Origin: Chara braunii
Taxonomy: Eukaryota; Streptophyta; Charophyceae; Charales; Characeae
Reading direction: 5' to 3'
Length of the DNA stretch: 64,000 nt
Assembly (NCBI GenBank): GCA_003427395.1
Contig: BFEA01000125.1
Span: forward strand, 2,234,725 to 2,298,724
In this document: one piece after another, positions 33,590 through 45,567 of the stretch
Layout: the number at the start of each line of letters is the position of its first letter
Position numbering within the stretch: the first letter of the stretch is position 1
Translations under genes and position numbers: made by a program
Notes under the pieces: model-generated
Seen by the model: only the letters and a program-made list of their open reading frames with translations
Databases searched by the model: none
Told to the model about the DNA's origin: nothing

Positions 33590-34265
33590 CCCGTTCTCTT
33601 TCGTGCGTGCAGTTTGTATCCTGGTCGTTTTTTCTCTTTGTTGGTCATTTATTTTCTTCTTTTATTATTTTTTAGGAAACATTTTTTTTCCTACAGCTAC
33701 CGGTAGCGACTAAGCGTTCCCACTACCGAGCCCCGTGTTAACTACCACGCTAAGGTGCACGTTCCCACTAGCATTCCTTGATGAACAACGTGGAAATATA
33801 CTAGGACCATTACCCAACTAAGGTGCAAACATCGAGATCACAAGAGTTTAAACCACCAGTACTTCCTAGTGTTGTGCTCGTTAACACGCCACGAGTTTTA
33901 GGAAAAATACAGGCGACTACAAGAGCGCCCAAATTCATCTGACTAGAAACGTTTCTACTCTTTTTTCTTTCGTGGGCAATAACTGGGCTAAGTACGGGTG
34001 GTTTAACAGGGACCCCCACTTTTCAGCCCCATTGCAGAAATGGCCAAAGCGGCACTGCTGTACTGACTTTTTCACAATCCTGGTAAAACAAAGATTCCAC
34101 AAGGCCACAAAGCCACACAAACCCAAAAAAAGAAAGGCCAAGATCAACCAGAACGATTTTTGGGAGTGCAAATTTCATTGTTAGCCTGCGACGCTTAACA
34201 GACGACCTATTGTTGCAAAAAACACTTCATCGGCTAGTCACATGGGGTAAAGCTCCCCATCTGTC
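33590..34265. other. No gene recognised
   Basis: T-rich then mixed sequence between the LTR of copy B and the LINE remnant. No supported ORF. Confidence 0.4.
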
Positions 34266-34269
34266 GTTG

Positions 34270-36134
34270 TTTGGAAGATGAATGATTATCAATGAAGCTT
34301 TGTTTGCCCTCCTCTAGTATGTAGGGACTGTAAGAGGTTTTGGCAAACAACTATGCTCTTTGGCCAGAAGAAGAGCTGCTAAATTTTTATAGAAACCATT
34401 TGGGGGGGAAAAGGACTCCTTCCTCTCAAAAGTTGCATAGGAGATGCTATGCCTCCCGCATGACCAGGGGGGTTGGGGATTCTGGACCCCAAGAAGCAAA
34501 ATGATGCTATGCTAATCAAATGGATATTTAAAGCAACGCTAGATCTCCCTGAAACCCAGTGGATCGTACTAGCCGAATACATTCTTTCTGAATAATAAAA
34601 TTTGCTCCGCCCTACGGACGTTTGGTCGTGCTTATTTATTTGTTCCTTCCAGCGTCGCTATATAAGGTCACCCTTCTGGAATGCCGTAATTCAGGCCTGA
34701 AAATTATTGAGGTCAGATACATGGGTGGAACCAGTGACAAAGGACGAGGTGCTAAGTCTAATAATGTTCGAAAATCCTCATATTCATACTCCCTCAGGTG
34801 AGTGGGTGAGAGCAGACACAGCAACAGGTAGTTTTGGCCGAGCATGGATAAAGAAAGGAGTGGTGAGGATTGTCGATCTCTGGGATGAGGTGCAAGGCAA
34901 TTGGATCTCTGACAGTAACCTGCAAGTGAAACTAGGTTCAATTAGAAATTTAGTCCAGAAAAAGAATCTGTTGATTGAGGCAATACCACAGTCATGGAAA
35001 GAACTACTCGACTCCACTAAAACAGACCCTCCAGGTACCTGGTACTTAACTGATATTATTGATAACCAGATGTGGAAATTGTTGGACACTCAGAGCGATG
35101 GGAAAATGGTTTTCCAAGGATGGACTGCAAATAATGCCCACCTACAGTTGACAGACTCCCAGGTACAACCTGAGGTAGGTTCAACCTTCTCTCGGGTAAG
35201 GGTTATCCACAAATGTAATGATGACAACACATGGATATGTAGCCTGGTCTCATATGGGAGACCAATTTGCCAACTCAAACTCGACCCAAGAATGTGGGAG
35301 TGGAGAGTTACTGGTCATTACGGCCAAAATTTGTGCATTCTGAATTACTCGCAGAGAATAGGCTACAAATTAATCCTGCCAGCTAAGGATCCTCTGGTAA
35401 CAACAACAACAAGATGGTCTACAATCCTTCCGATTGACGCGGTCCGGATAGCAGCCGACCTAAAAAGGTGTTGGGCTCAACTTAAATTGATCCCAAATTA
35501 AAGATGGGCTACCATTCTATGACTCATGTCACTTATGGCTACCCCATCAGCGGTGTGGCTGGTAGAGCATGGGATGAAGCTCGATCTTACCTGCAACCGG
35601 TGCCAATGGGCATTTGAATCCACGGTCTACCTTTGGTAGGACTGCCCAACCTCTGTTCGTGTTTGGAAATTGTGGATTAATAAATGGGACCAAATTTCAT
35701 GTGGAGTGATGAGCTCGGATAAAAACAGGTGCCTCCTGGGAGGTATTATAGATAATCTCACTATAGACAGAGGATGGGGCTACATGGCACAGTGCTTTGC
35801 AGCACTATTTGGCAATGCAGGAACGATCAGGTGTTCAATGGGAAAGACTGGACGGACAAACAACTGTTCGTCAGAACATCACACTTACCATCTTGGCAGA
35901 TTGGAGGAGGAAGGTGCTGAAATCTTATAACAGCGTATGTGGACTGAAATGGTTCAAGGAGACCTAAGCCCTCAGAGACACGATGGTAGTGATCAATGAG
36001 GAGGGGAAACTCGTGCTAGGAGATTGGTTATTCGGAGTGTCGAATTAATAGACCAACTTGTATGCTCGGTTGCTGACTTCATCGCAGTAGACAGGCAAGT
36101 GAGACTCTGTTGGTGGAGGGAGCGTAGCGGTGTA
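34270..36134 (+). pseudogene. LINE (non-LTR) ORF2 C-terminal remnant
   Basis: One plus-strand frame with several stops runs through this stretch. From about 34,457 it reads GGLGILDPKKQNDAMLIKW, then WIVLAEYIL, typical of the region after the RT domain in LINE polyproteins. The open part 34,707-35,501 (264 codons) contains WIKKGVVRIVDLW and EAIPQSWKELL, again LINE-like. After the stop at 35,501 the same frame continues with a degenerate CNRC...DCP zinc-finger region (zf-RVT-like, expected His missing). RT catalytic motifs upstream are not found. The remnant is cut at 36,134 by gypsy copy A. Confidence 0.7.
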
Positions 36135-37026
36135 TGTGACGAACCACTTCACGACCCCGTGCCATTTTTCGTACCCTTTCTTTTGCTTGTATCACACCAA
36201 CCCCAGGAAAACCCCGTTTCGAGTTTTTGTTTTCGGAGGTCGCATTTTCCTTTTCTGAGATACTTCTGAGTTCTGTTTTTCTTTTTGCAAGACGGGAAAT
36301 ACATGGGAATTTACGTCCGCCTTAGCGAGCACACTGGAAATTGGGCTCAGCAGCTGGGAATTCCGGGATAAGCGGAACTTCGATGTGTCCTTTTTGGGTG
36401 AGTAAATGTTCTTCGGCGCGCTGGGGAAAACTTTCGGAATTTCGTCCGGACACGAATAAGCATAGGATTTTCTTTTCCCGCGTCGCTTTTTCACGTGCGG
36501 ATATGGTGATTTCAATTTTGAATTAGGAGCCAGCTATAACTGTTTCGGTGCCTTTTTTTTTTTTTTTTTTTGACGGCGCCGTGCATGCAAAAGCTTCCTC
36601 CTCTCTGTCCCCCGCATCACCCCCTCCCACGCCTCCCTTCCCTTCTCCCTCCTTTTTCTCTCTTCCCGTAGCTGTTTTTTTTCTTCCCCCTCTCTCTCTC
36701 CCGCCTTGCTTTCGAGCGCCCATTTCCCTTTCTCAATCATCTGAATCTTGGACCCGTCTTGCGTCACCTCTCGCGCCTTTTCTCTTCTCACCCTCTGAGT
36801 CGGGCGTACGACGCGCAATCAATCCCCCGATAACTCCCGCTCGCCAATCAGGTGCGTGGATCGATAGGACCTTCCTATCGCGCGACGAATCTGATTGGTT
36901 GAACCTTGAGTTCCGAGGGATCAGCATGGCGTTCGTAGAGCACTCGTCTCAAAGTCTTCTCCTCCTTCTCCTCTTACACCTCAGCTTTCCTGTCGCCTTC
37001 TCCCCCTTCTATCTCCCCTGTCGCAA

Positions 37027-37034
37027 CTATAAAA
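37027..37034 (+). promoter_or_regulatory. LTR TATA box
   Basis: CTATAAAA within AACTATAAAACCCG, conserved in the 3' LTR (47,940-47,947) and in the 3' LTR of copy B. Likely core promoter of the element; the transcript start would lie about 30 bp downstream. Confidence 0.6.
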
Positions 37035-38051
37035 CCCGNAAGCGCGTCCGCAGANCTCTCTTACGTTCTCGACTCTCGAGNCAGCTTNCGGGAAGCAGTG
37101 GCTAGGCAGAGTGTTTGATGCGAGTCGAAGATTCCTGTCGGGCTGACGATAGGCTGGACGGTTGCGCGCCTGATCGCCACGACGGACTGTGGGATCNCTA
37201 GGCAGAGTGTTTGATGCGAGTCGAAGATTCCTGTCGGGCTGACGATAGGCTGGACGGTTGCGCGCCTGATCGCCACGACGGACTGTGGGATCAGGGCGAA
37301 CCGTGTCGAGTTTACAACAGCGGGGTGACGATCACAACGGTGGGAGTTAGCACGCGACGGCCGGGATCGTCAGTGCGGGTATGAGGATCGATGTTGAGTT
37401 GATTGGCCCGGGGCCAAATTGGAATTAATGGTGTATGCGTCTTTGCTGCAGATTGTTATCTTTGACGTGAGTGTACGGCAGTGACCCCGAACTTTTCTCT
37501 TTTTGGATCTTGTCATCTTCTATTTTGGACTTTCTTTCCCTCGACTCTCTCTCTCTCTCTCCCTTTTTGAATAATGATGCGTCTGAATGATTGTCCCTCT
37601 CTTAAATGGGAATAAGTCGGCCTCCTGTTTCGACGTAAAAGAACTTCTTCCAAAACTCTGGATAATCCTCCTACGCAAGGACCCCGTCTACTTGTCTTGT
37701 GAACGGTGGATGCGTATGCACTGTGCAATGCGATTCAACTTTTCCCGTGAAAATCTCATTTTCGCACCTTCCACAGTGAATGCATGTATAGAGATGTGTG
37801 ACTTTTCGAATTGATTAGATGAATGTCGTCGGGATTTTGTTCGAGAGTACAAGAGTGTTTAGATCCATAGTCCCAAACGCACTGCGCATGCCATCTGCCT
37901 TACGCGGCACGACATCAGCAACCACGCCACCAGGCGACCTTGAGAAACAGGGCGCCGGAAACCAACAAGCGGATGTGTGTTTACTCCCTCGTGTGTCAAG
38001 AAGGGTAGATTGAGGGTCGCATAAATGATTTTCGCTCGTAATGATGCCTCT

Positions 38052-38087
<36 letters not shown>

Positions 38088-38088
<1 letters not shown>

Positions 38089-38636
38089 TGATTAATATGT
38101 GGACTCACAAGCACCCCTCGATTGGGCGTCAGCCTCCCGTATCTCCCATCCCAATGCGACCTTTTCCCTACAGTGAGGAAAGGACACGTGTATGTGAGTG
38201 GGACGTACGAGAAGCCGTCGCACAAATCGGCAGGCAGTACTACTTCCCTCCGGCCAACCATTGTTCTGGGTTCGTAGACGCTGGATTTGTCATTATCGAT
38301 ACGCATTTTCCACCCTACTCGATATTGTTGCCATTTAACGAGCTGATCGTCATTCCGTGGACGGCCGTGGCGCCCCATTGGCCCCGCATTCTGTGCACGG
38401 AGTGCGAGCGTTTCAATCGCTACGAAGCGAGGGGCTTCCACTATCGAATACAGAGTGAGGACGAGCATAAGGAAAGAGCCACTCGGCTGAGACCATCCAC
38501 GTCGGACTCGGAGCTGACCCATGAACGACGACGAGATCTGATACGAAAACGAGACACGCGAAGCGTGCCAGAGCCTTTCCGTTCTAAACGACGAGCCGTA
38601 GCTCGGTGGGAAACCCGACAGTACTTTTTGGATTGA
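38088..38636 (+). CDS. LTR-borne ORF of unknown function, 182 codons
   Basis: Open frame lying wholly within the 5' LTR, with a counterpart in the 3' LTR (48,917-49,390) ending earlier at a stop. Composition is ordinary for a protein (RPFPYSEERTRVCEWDV, PRILCTE), with an Arg-rich C-terminus; no domain recognised. Many differences between the two LTR copies change amino acids, so there is no sign of selection since insertion. Could be captured host sequence, an old element gene, or chance. Confidence 0.3.
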
Positions 38637-38846
38637 ATTTGGATTTTTTTGTTTTCGCGCCAAGTTCGCGCCCGCATTCCACGACGCGCGAAACTAATCG
38701 ACTTGCTTCATCGGACCAACACGGGGGATTTCAGTTTTGTCTGTGTCCCCACACTCAATTTCGATTTCCGTTCGGAGTGTTAACTATGCGGAAAAGAGGC
38801 CCAGAAAAACAAGAAGAAGGGGTGTGCCAAGGATAGGTCGTGAGGT

Positions 38847-38859
38847 TGGTATCGGAGCC
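38847..38859 (+). promoter_or_regulatory. Primer binding site, tRNA-iMet type
   Basis: TGGTATCGGAGCC immediately after the LTR end. One mismatch to TGGTATCAGAGCC, the PBS complementary to plant initiator methionine tRNA. Confidence 0.85.
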
Positions 38860-38982
38860 GACACGTGTCGGTCATGATGATAGCAGGCCGAACTCGTAAG
38901 AAGTAGGAGAGACCCTCAACTAGCTCGTCGAGATCGTCCCGTAACCAGATCTATATCTGGTGTTGTCTTACCAACTGTACCA

Positions 38983-40056
38983 ATGGTGGACGGTACTAGG
39001 GTGATCATTAGCATCCCCGCCCCCTTCCCTTTCTTCCCCAACCATACCCATCCCGAGGTTTGGCTGGAAGCTGTCGAAGCTTTAAACTACAGCGCAGCCG
39101 ATCTTCCCTGCGTTCTTACCTTGCTACTCCGCAATACCTCACATGACTGGTTTAGAAAGCATGCATGGGTAGATTGGAATACCTTCAAACAAGCCTTTTT
39201 GGCTCGATTTGATACAGTCAGTGAAGATGCCGCGTGGTACGTACTTAAAAATCGGTCACAAGGACCGGGAGAATTGTTGCCCGATTTCGTGGATCGATTT
39301 CAAACCACGCTGGACAAATCTGGGCTAGACGAGAAGTCCGCTCGAGATCTGTTCATCGATCACCTACGAAGTCCCGCGTTAAAAGGGAAGTTGCAGAAAA
39401 AAGTCCCGCCGAAGGTTCACCCACTCCCCACCATCATCATAAAAGCACTAGAACTGGACCTGGCCGATAAAAAAATATATATCAGTCAGGGAGACGAAGA
39501 TATTACTAATACTATATAGGATGTAGCAGCAAAAAGGCGATCATGGCTGCAAGCGGTAGAACGGTTTTATCCTCGCTCCGACCATGATTTCCCCGAGAGA
39601 GCTGTTTCTGATACCCCGCCCGTCTCTTCTCCCTCTCCCCCGGCGAATCAACCAATTGCGACAGTCATGAGTGGGATCCCACCCGGATCCCCCTCGCCAG
39701 CCGTAACCAACTTACATCTTGCCCAGATGATCCATACAGCCACTACCAAACAGTCCGAATGGATGAGTAATTTGATCCAAATGCAGGCCGCCCATATGGA
39801 AAGGATGGAGCAGATAATGAGCAGGTCGATCAAGCCTAACCCGCCTCCTGCTCGGCCTACCCCTGCGTCATTTCCACTCCTACCTGCCCCACCTACTCCA
39901 GGTTACGCACCTCAGTTCCCTCATCTAGCGAATCAGGCCGGAAAGATCGAGTGTTTTAACGGCAAACAGCCCGGACATTTCGCCCACGATTGACCGCAGC
40001 CCAGGCGAAGTCAGCACCCACATGCGGCGGCCCCCGTGGCCCTGAATCAAGGATGA
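38983..40056 (+). pseudogene. gag of copy A (interrupted)
   Basis: ATG at 38,983. The first 178 codons contain the retrotransposon gag core (WLEAVEALNYSAADL, DWFRKHAWVDWNTFKQAFL, GPGELLPDFVDRFQ), ending at a TAG at about 39,517. The same frame continues to a CCHC-like knuckle near 39,955 that is broken: the second Cys is Gly, and the last Cys position is a TGA stop. Copy B keeps the knuckle, so these are decay mutations. Structural capsid protein by family knowledge. Confidence 0.8.
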
Positions 40057-41128
40057 GTGACCGCTTTGATAGATACGAACCAAGGAGGAGAACCCGGGGC
40101 ATATGCCCCCGAGCAGCCTTCCCCGTCGTTGATAACAGCGTCAACCTCGAGAGCTTCTTCCTCTGACGGCGCTGACGTGGTCCACCCTCTCGAGTATCTC
40201 CATCTCGCAGGCATGATCGGAGCAGTCCGATCGGTCCCAAATGATCTCGAGTGGGACGATCGCGAATCCAATCCAGGACCGCAGTTTAGGACAGGAGGTA
40301 TTAAAGTACTGAGAACACTCAAGCAGTTAGACATTCGCGTGCCCGTCCTAGTGGGACATCTGCTCACCATATCTGAAGTGACGAACGATAAGCTTCTACA
40401 ACAATGCAAGGAAAATCAAAAGCGTTTCACTTATCAGCGCATACAACGGATGTTGAAGAAGAAGGAAGGAAGCGAGGAAGTTGCGTCTCCCGAACCTGAC
40501 ACAAAAGAGCCCGAACCTGAAGCGGCCCGTATAGCATCGATCTCTTTAGCAGAAAAGGATCACTTCGTACGAGCTCGGCCGGTGCTATGAAAAAGTGCGG
40601 AATGTGACTGTGAAGTTTGGGGCAAGCCGTTAATGCCCTTATCGGCACAAGATCGTCTGCAGTGGCCATATCGTTAGATACCGTCAAGAAGACGGGGCGA
40701 CTGGAGTCCATTCTCCTCAATCTGGCAAAGACAACTATGTCTCTGCCGACGAGGAAACAATGAACATTGTAGGGATTATCGAAAACGTGGCTGTAAAAGT
40801 CGGACTAGTACACGTCCTAGTTAACGCACTTGTAATCGACGTACGTTCCTACTCTGTGTTGTTGGGATTACCTTGGGCAATGGCTGTAGGCGCACGATTG
40901 CATTTCGATTCGAAACAACTAGTGCTCACGCAAACCGGGGGAAAGCCTCAGACAGTTCCTTTGCGGGTTTCCACCCGAACGATAAAACGAGTTCCTAACT
41001 CGCCCCAAATAGCGATGGTCCGAGGCATCGATCCCGAGGAATCATCCCCCTCGCGCCTTGGGGATGGAATCCCTCGAAGAATTTCGAGTATGCCCCGACA
41101 CCGCTCGAAGCTTCCACGTGGATTCTGA
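40057..41128 (+). pseudogene. Aspartic protease region of copy A
   Basis: 40,057-40,590 is a spacer-like frame (LKQLDIRV, NDKLLQQCKEN) shared with copy B. The expected active site reads ALIGTRSS at about 40,635-40,658, with Gly (40,644-40,646) in place of the catalytic Asp. 40,760-41,128 is the C-terminal lobe, with NALVIDVRSYSVLLGLPWA like the ILG-containing flap-distal part of retropepsins. The lobes are in different frames. Protease activity looks lost. Confidence 0.7.
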
Positions 41129-43091
41129 AGACAGTGCATTCACGCCTCTAACAACCCAGGTCAGTCCTTCAGTCCTCCTCGAGGAACCCATATTACAAGT
41201 TTCCGACCTGGCTGATGATTTGGAACCCCCTCGCACATTATACGAGGGAGCTCTTTCCTTACGAACACATTATCAACGAACGGAACAGTATTTGGATGTC
41301 TTTGTTTTTCCGCCCCGACCGTTATTGACAACAGGAGTCACCATCGCCTTGATTAAACAAGAAGCGGAAACACCGGTAAGTGACGTACCTAATCTGATGC
41401 AAGAGATGACGGATCTAACAGGGCTAACTGTGGAACCAACTTCGGTTGGCTCAGAGATCGACACTGAAACTAAAGAAACAGAGATGATCAACCCCGCTGA
41501 TTCCCCGATGATAGCAACTGTCTTTTTTGTTCGCACCAGTAGTTTCGTTTTCTCTAGTGTCCATGAGCAGCGGGAACGGCCGGTTGATTGGATCAATATG
41601 CCCCTTAATATGTTCGGGGAATCGACAATCCCCCTCCCGAGTCACGTTTCCGCGGAACTTCGGAAGTCGTTAATCTGTGTATTGAATAGTTACGCAGAAG
41701 TGTTGAGCGTACAGGACAATGATATTGGCTTAACTAATGTAATTGAACATGTCATTCTCACGAGAGATCATCCGCCTATTAGTTGCGCTCCCTGCCAATA
41801 CTCGCCAGCTCAACGAGCGGCCGCCTTTCAGCGGATTAAGGAGTTCGAAGCTAATGGATGGATCGAACCCGCTATAGGGCCATGGTCTTTCCCTGTAGTG
41901 ATCGTACCTAAAAAGGCTGGAGGGATTCGCATTTGCACTGATTATCAAAAATTAAATGAAATCATGATTAAAGATGTGTATCCCTTCCCCCGGACTGATG
42001 AGTTATTGGATGCAGTTGGGGATGCTCGATTTTTCAGCAAGATTGATGTTCGTCATAGGTATCATCATCTTCTTGTCTGGGAAGAAGATCGGCCGAAAAC
42101 GGCCCTTGTGCTGTTTAAAGATACGTGGCAGTGGGTTCGATGTCCGATGGGAATTTGCAATGCGCCTGCCATGTTTCAACGGGCCATGAATATGACTTTT
42201 CAGAATTTCGTACGGAAGGTTCGTCTAGCGCAGAGCATCATCAACTACTGAGTGATTGTGTACATGGATGACATCCTAGTGTATCCGAGTTCCTACGAGG
42301 GACACGTGCAGCACATTTAATGGGCACTACATGCGTTATGAGATGCAGGTTTCAAGGTGGCGCTTGAGAAGTGTCAGTTTTTCCTCACCATCATTCCCTT
42401 CTTGGGGCACGTGGTGACGGACAAGGAACTCCAACCGGAGCCGCTGAAGGTGGCAGCTGTTAGGGACGCGCCAGTGCCTACCACTATCACGCAAGTTTGC
42501 GCCTTCCTGGGCCTAGCCTCGTATTACCGAAGAATAATCAAGGGCTTCGCTGCGACCCCTCACAAATCTCCTGCGAAAGGATCAGCCATTGATCTAGACG
42601 CCGGAGTGCGATCAAGCGTTTCCAAACTTAAGGCTGCTCTCATTTCGGCTCCTGTCCTTATAAGACCAGATCCCGAAAAACATTTTGTTCTCATCACCAA
42701 CTGGCAGCCAGAGGTGATTTCGGCGATCCTTGCCCAGGTGAGACCAATCGGACTCGAAAATGTGGTAGAATATGCGTCCCAATTGGTGCCCGCCTGCAAG
42801 CGCAATTACGCCGCTCCAACAGACGAATGCTATGCGGCTCTCTGGGGGATCAGTCACTTTCAAGCTTACCTGTACGGGCGAAAATTCACCCTGGTAACTG
42901 ATCATGAGCCCTTGTTTGCTCTGAAGAAGTCGAAGGATTACTCAGGCATGATCAGGCGATGGGCAACGGTGTTGTAGCGCATGGACTTTGACATCCGTCA
43001 TCGGAAGCACGAGAGACACGGGAATGCGGATGGGCTGACACGTCTTCATCGGCCTGAGAAGGTTCCAAAGGGTGGGAAGGTGATTCCGTGA
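41058..43091 (+). pseudogene. Reverse transcriptase-RNase H of copy A
   Basis: Open from 41,058 to a TGA at 42,249, then continued in the same frame with TAA at 42,318 and TGA at 42,339. RT landmarks: PSW-like WSFPVVIVPKK, FSKIDV with the first catalytic Asp, PMGICNAPAMFQR, and YMDD at 42,261-42,272 just after the first stop. RNase H: FVLITNWQPE with Asn at the expected Asp (42,699-42,701), TDHEPL, and GNADGLTR near 43,020 after a TAG at 42,976. It ends before 43,091, and integrase is not fused to it. Four stops make this copy non-autonomous. Confidence 0.85.
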
Positions 43092-43212
43092 AACGAACCC
43101 GAACAGGAGATCGGACCTCGGTACGGCCAAGTGGAGATCTTATCGAAGCAGTAAGTGGCACGAGGACTAATTGTTTTATTTTACCCTCCCTGCATCCTCT
43201 CCTCCTCTAGCA

Positions 43213-44945
43213 TCATGGCTACTCCACTCGCCTCCGCAACCCCTTCATCTCCTACTAATACTGCCCCTCTCACGTCCTCCTCTTTCTTTGCCACCCTCCC
43301 CGATAAATTCCGTTATTTTTGCACGTGCATTGCACGGGTTTATGGGGTTGACTGTCATCCCTTCGAAACTGGGTTTGTCGATTGGGTAGAATGTGCCACG
43401 TGTGTCAACCGTGCGCACGGGGCCTGCGTTCGATATCAGACAAATAGCAAGGAATGGAGGTGTCCCCTATGTAGAACGAACAAGCTCCCTACGGAGGTTC
43501 GATTCGAGGCCGCCCGTACAGACAGACCTGAATACGACGAGAAATACCGACGAGCGGAAGTCTGGACGGATAAAATTTTATTGGCAAAATTAGCGGGATT
43601 ATCATTGGGCCATCTCACCAAACACGACAGACGTAGGGCAACCGAGAGATTTCGGGACTATCGATGGATCAACGGTCAGTTTGAAAAACGTAAAACTGAC
43701 GGATCGGGTTCGTGGCTGACAGTTCCCCATCCCTTCCAAAGATACGATTGGATCCGATCTGCTAACGAGGAACAGGCCGCTCATTTCGCGACACGTGTCA
43801 CGGAGGCAACTGTAGACCAGAATCGATGGTTCTGGTCCAATATACGAAGTGATGTAAAATACATTGTCGCTAACTGCCCTGTCTGTGCCGCTGATCACGC
43901 CCCTATACGGGGACCAAACACCATCGTACCAACGGAAGTAGAGCGTCATTTTCAGCGAGTCAGTATGGACACGACAGATATTGACGTGCCACCTGGCCCA
44001 AACCGCTGTAAATATTCTACTTTATTAGTATTAATTGACCACTTTTCCAAGTACATCGAGGTCTATCCATGTAAGATCCGAAAAGCCGCAGAAGTTGCCA
44101 CGTACATCGAACGGTTCCTCTATACCCATCTAGATACGGAAGAAATTCTAACCGACAATGGATCTGAATTTAATGGCGAGGTAGAAGAACTGCTTGCGCG
44201 AAGGGGCGTCGCGCTCCGACATACGGCACCTCACGTGTCCCAGTCGAACGGGTTGGCCGAGAACGCCAACCGTATGATTAAAACCGCCCTTCGCAGGAAC
44301 TTAGTGGCACACGACACGCGTCTGTGGCCTGATATCGTATATCAGATCGTCGGCATCCACCGGGCCACTCCTCACGAATCTACGGGGTTTACCCCCTTTC
44401 AGCTTCAAACTAATAGCCTCCCCTGTGTCGATTACCGGGGCAACTCGGAAATTGCCGAAGCAGGGGGTAGAGACATGCATGCGGCCCTCAAGGCCATGGC
44501 CAAAAGGTACACCGATTTGATGGAACGGGCCGTTCCAAAGCTAGCCCGAAAAAGACAAAGGATGACCGAGCTAGCCCACGGTAGACAGGTCCGCAGCTAT
44601 GAAGCCCGGAATGGAAACGTTGGGCCCCAGTACCAATATAAGTTAGGGGACCTAGTGCAGGTACGTAAGTGTGCACGCGACCGGAAACTTGCTCCCAAGT
44701 ACTCTGGTTGTTTTCACATAGTCGAGCTCGGACCCAACGGCGCTAACACGGTGTGCGTCGCGCCTGAGGCTAGTACCAGCCATAACTCTGTCCCCATCGT
44801 CCGACATACCTCCTACCTCTGTTTTCTTCCTCCTTTCGATCGTCCTCCCTCTTCTTCCTCGAAAAGCAAGGAGAATGACGACGATCTAACTTTCTCCCGT
44901 CTTTCTCCCTCTTGTCCTTCATCCTCCTCTCCGACCTCGCCATGA
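43213..44945 (+). CDS. Integrase with N-terminal PHD-type zinc finger
   Basis: Intact frame; the first ATG in context is 43,213 (MATPLAS), giving about 576 codons. N-terminus: FCTC, VECATC, NRAHGAC and WRCPLC, matching the C4HC3 order of a PHD finger (C-x-C, C-x2-C, H-x2-C, C-x2-C; one Cys pair is spaced C-x-C). Then a degenerate HHCC domain (AAHF, CPVC; first His absent). Catalytic core: Asp in VSMDTTDID, Asp in LTDNGSEF, Glu in GLAENANR, with 34 residues between the last two by my count. C-terminal LGDLVQVRK and a GPY/F-like LAPKYSGCF. No chromodomain seen. Integrates element cDNA by family knowledge; the PHD may guide it to modified histones (inference). Confidence 0.85.
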
Positions 44946-45424
44946 GTTTTATCACAGAGCGGGTTCTTGACATTCAGTGGTTGCAGCTACACGGCCACAT
45001 CTCAGAGATTCGGCAAGTTTGTCACCCTCGGCTCAATATGGATCTTCGACGTTTAATGTGATTTTTCTGCGATGAAGGTATTTGTGCCGCCGCCACGTTT
45101 CGAATCGAAGGAAGCCCTCACACAATAGTGTTCGCGGAGGTTACTGCAGTTCATCGGCGAGCGGGTCCCAGAACGAGCCACGTCACCACAGTGGCGGGAT
45201 TCACCGGCGACATCAGCTCGGTCGCTCCGCTGCGGCATACCGCGATCTTGGCCTCGCTGCGCGAGTGGACGGAGCAAGTGTCCAACGTGTGGCAGCACGT
45301 CCTCGCTCGGGAAGGGTATAACATCATCCCGATCGTTGCATCGGATATTGACGGTATTCGTCGATCACCACACGAGCGGGCAATTGCGATCCCGACCATC
45401 GTCCCCTTCCCCCGTTCCCAATGA
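44942..45424 (+). pseudogene. ORF3 of copy A, overlapping the integrase stop
   Basis: Its ATG (44,942-44,944) overlaps the integrase TGA (44,943-44,945) as ATGA. About 160 codons with one internal TGA at 45,059; the frame then runs to 45,424 with FFCDEGICAAATFRIEG and IIPIVASDIDGIRRSPHER. No family recognised. The ATGA overlap suggests coupled termination and reinitiation of translation (inference). Confidence 0.5.
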
Positions 45425-45567
45425 ACCACGCTGCTCGCCTCGCTCCTCTCTCTACCTTTGGCTTTCCCTCTCTCTTCCCCACCTTCTGGCAATCCGATCT
45501 TCACCCTTCTCTTTCCTTCTCATTCGAGCCTCTTCCAGTTCCTCTTATCATTCCTGGAATTTGGTGA

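Larger units (their letters stand above)
36135..38846 (+). repeat. 5' LTR of copy A
   Basis: About 2.7 kb. Contains a T-run near 36,554, a pyrimidine-rich tract (36,590-36,720), a TATA box, a 96-bp tandem duplication absent from the 3' LTR (37,102-37,197 and 37,198-37,292), isolated Ns (37,039; 37,054; 37,081; 37,088; 37,197), a (TA)n run at about 38,056-38,083, and an LTR-borne ORF. The last 72 bp before the PBS-proximal end (38,763-38,834) are inverted relative to the 3' LTR. Confidence 0.85.

Noticed and set aside
34381-34600. In-frame TAG codons at Trp positions in the LINE as a sign of methylation-driven decay
   Set aside because: That reading used the wrong frame. In the frame giving GGLGILDP the stops are few and mixed.
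36548-37105. 185-codon ORF in the 5' LTR
   Set aside because: Translation of pyrimidine-rich tracts (Phe, Ser, Pro, Leu) in the LTR leader and promoter, with Ns; no domain.
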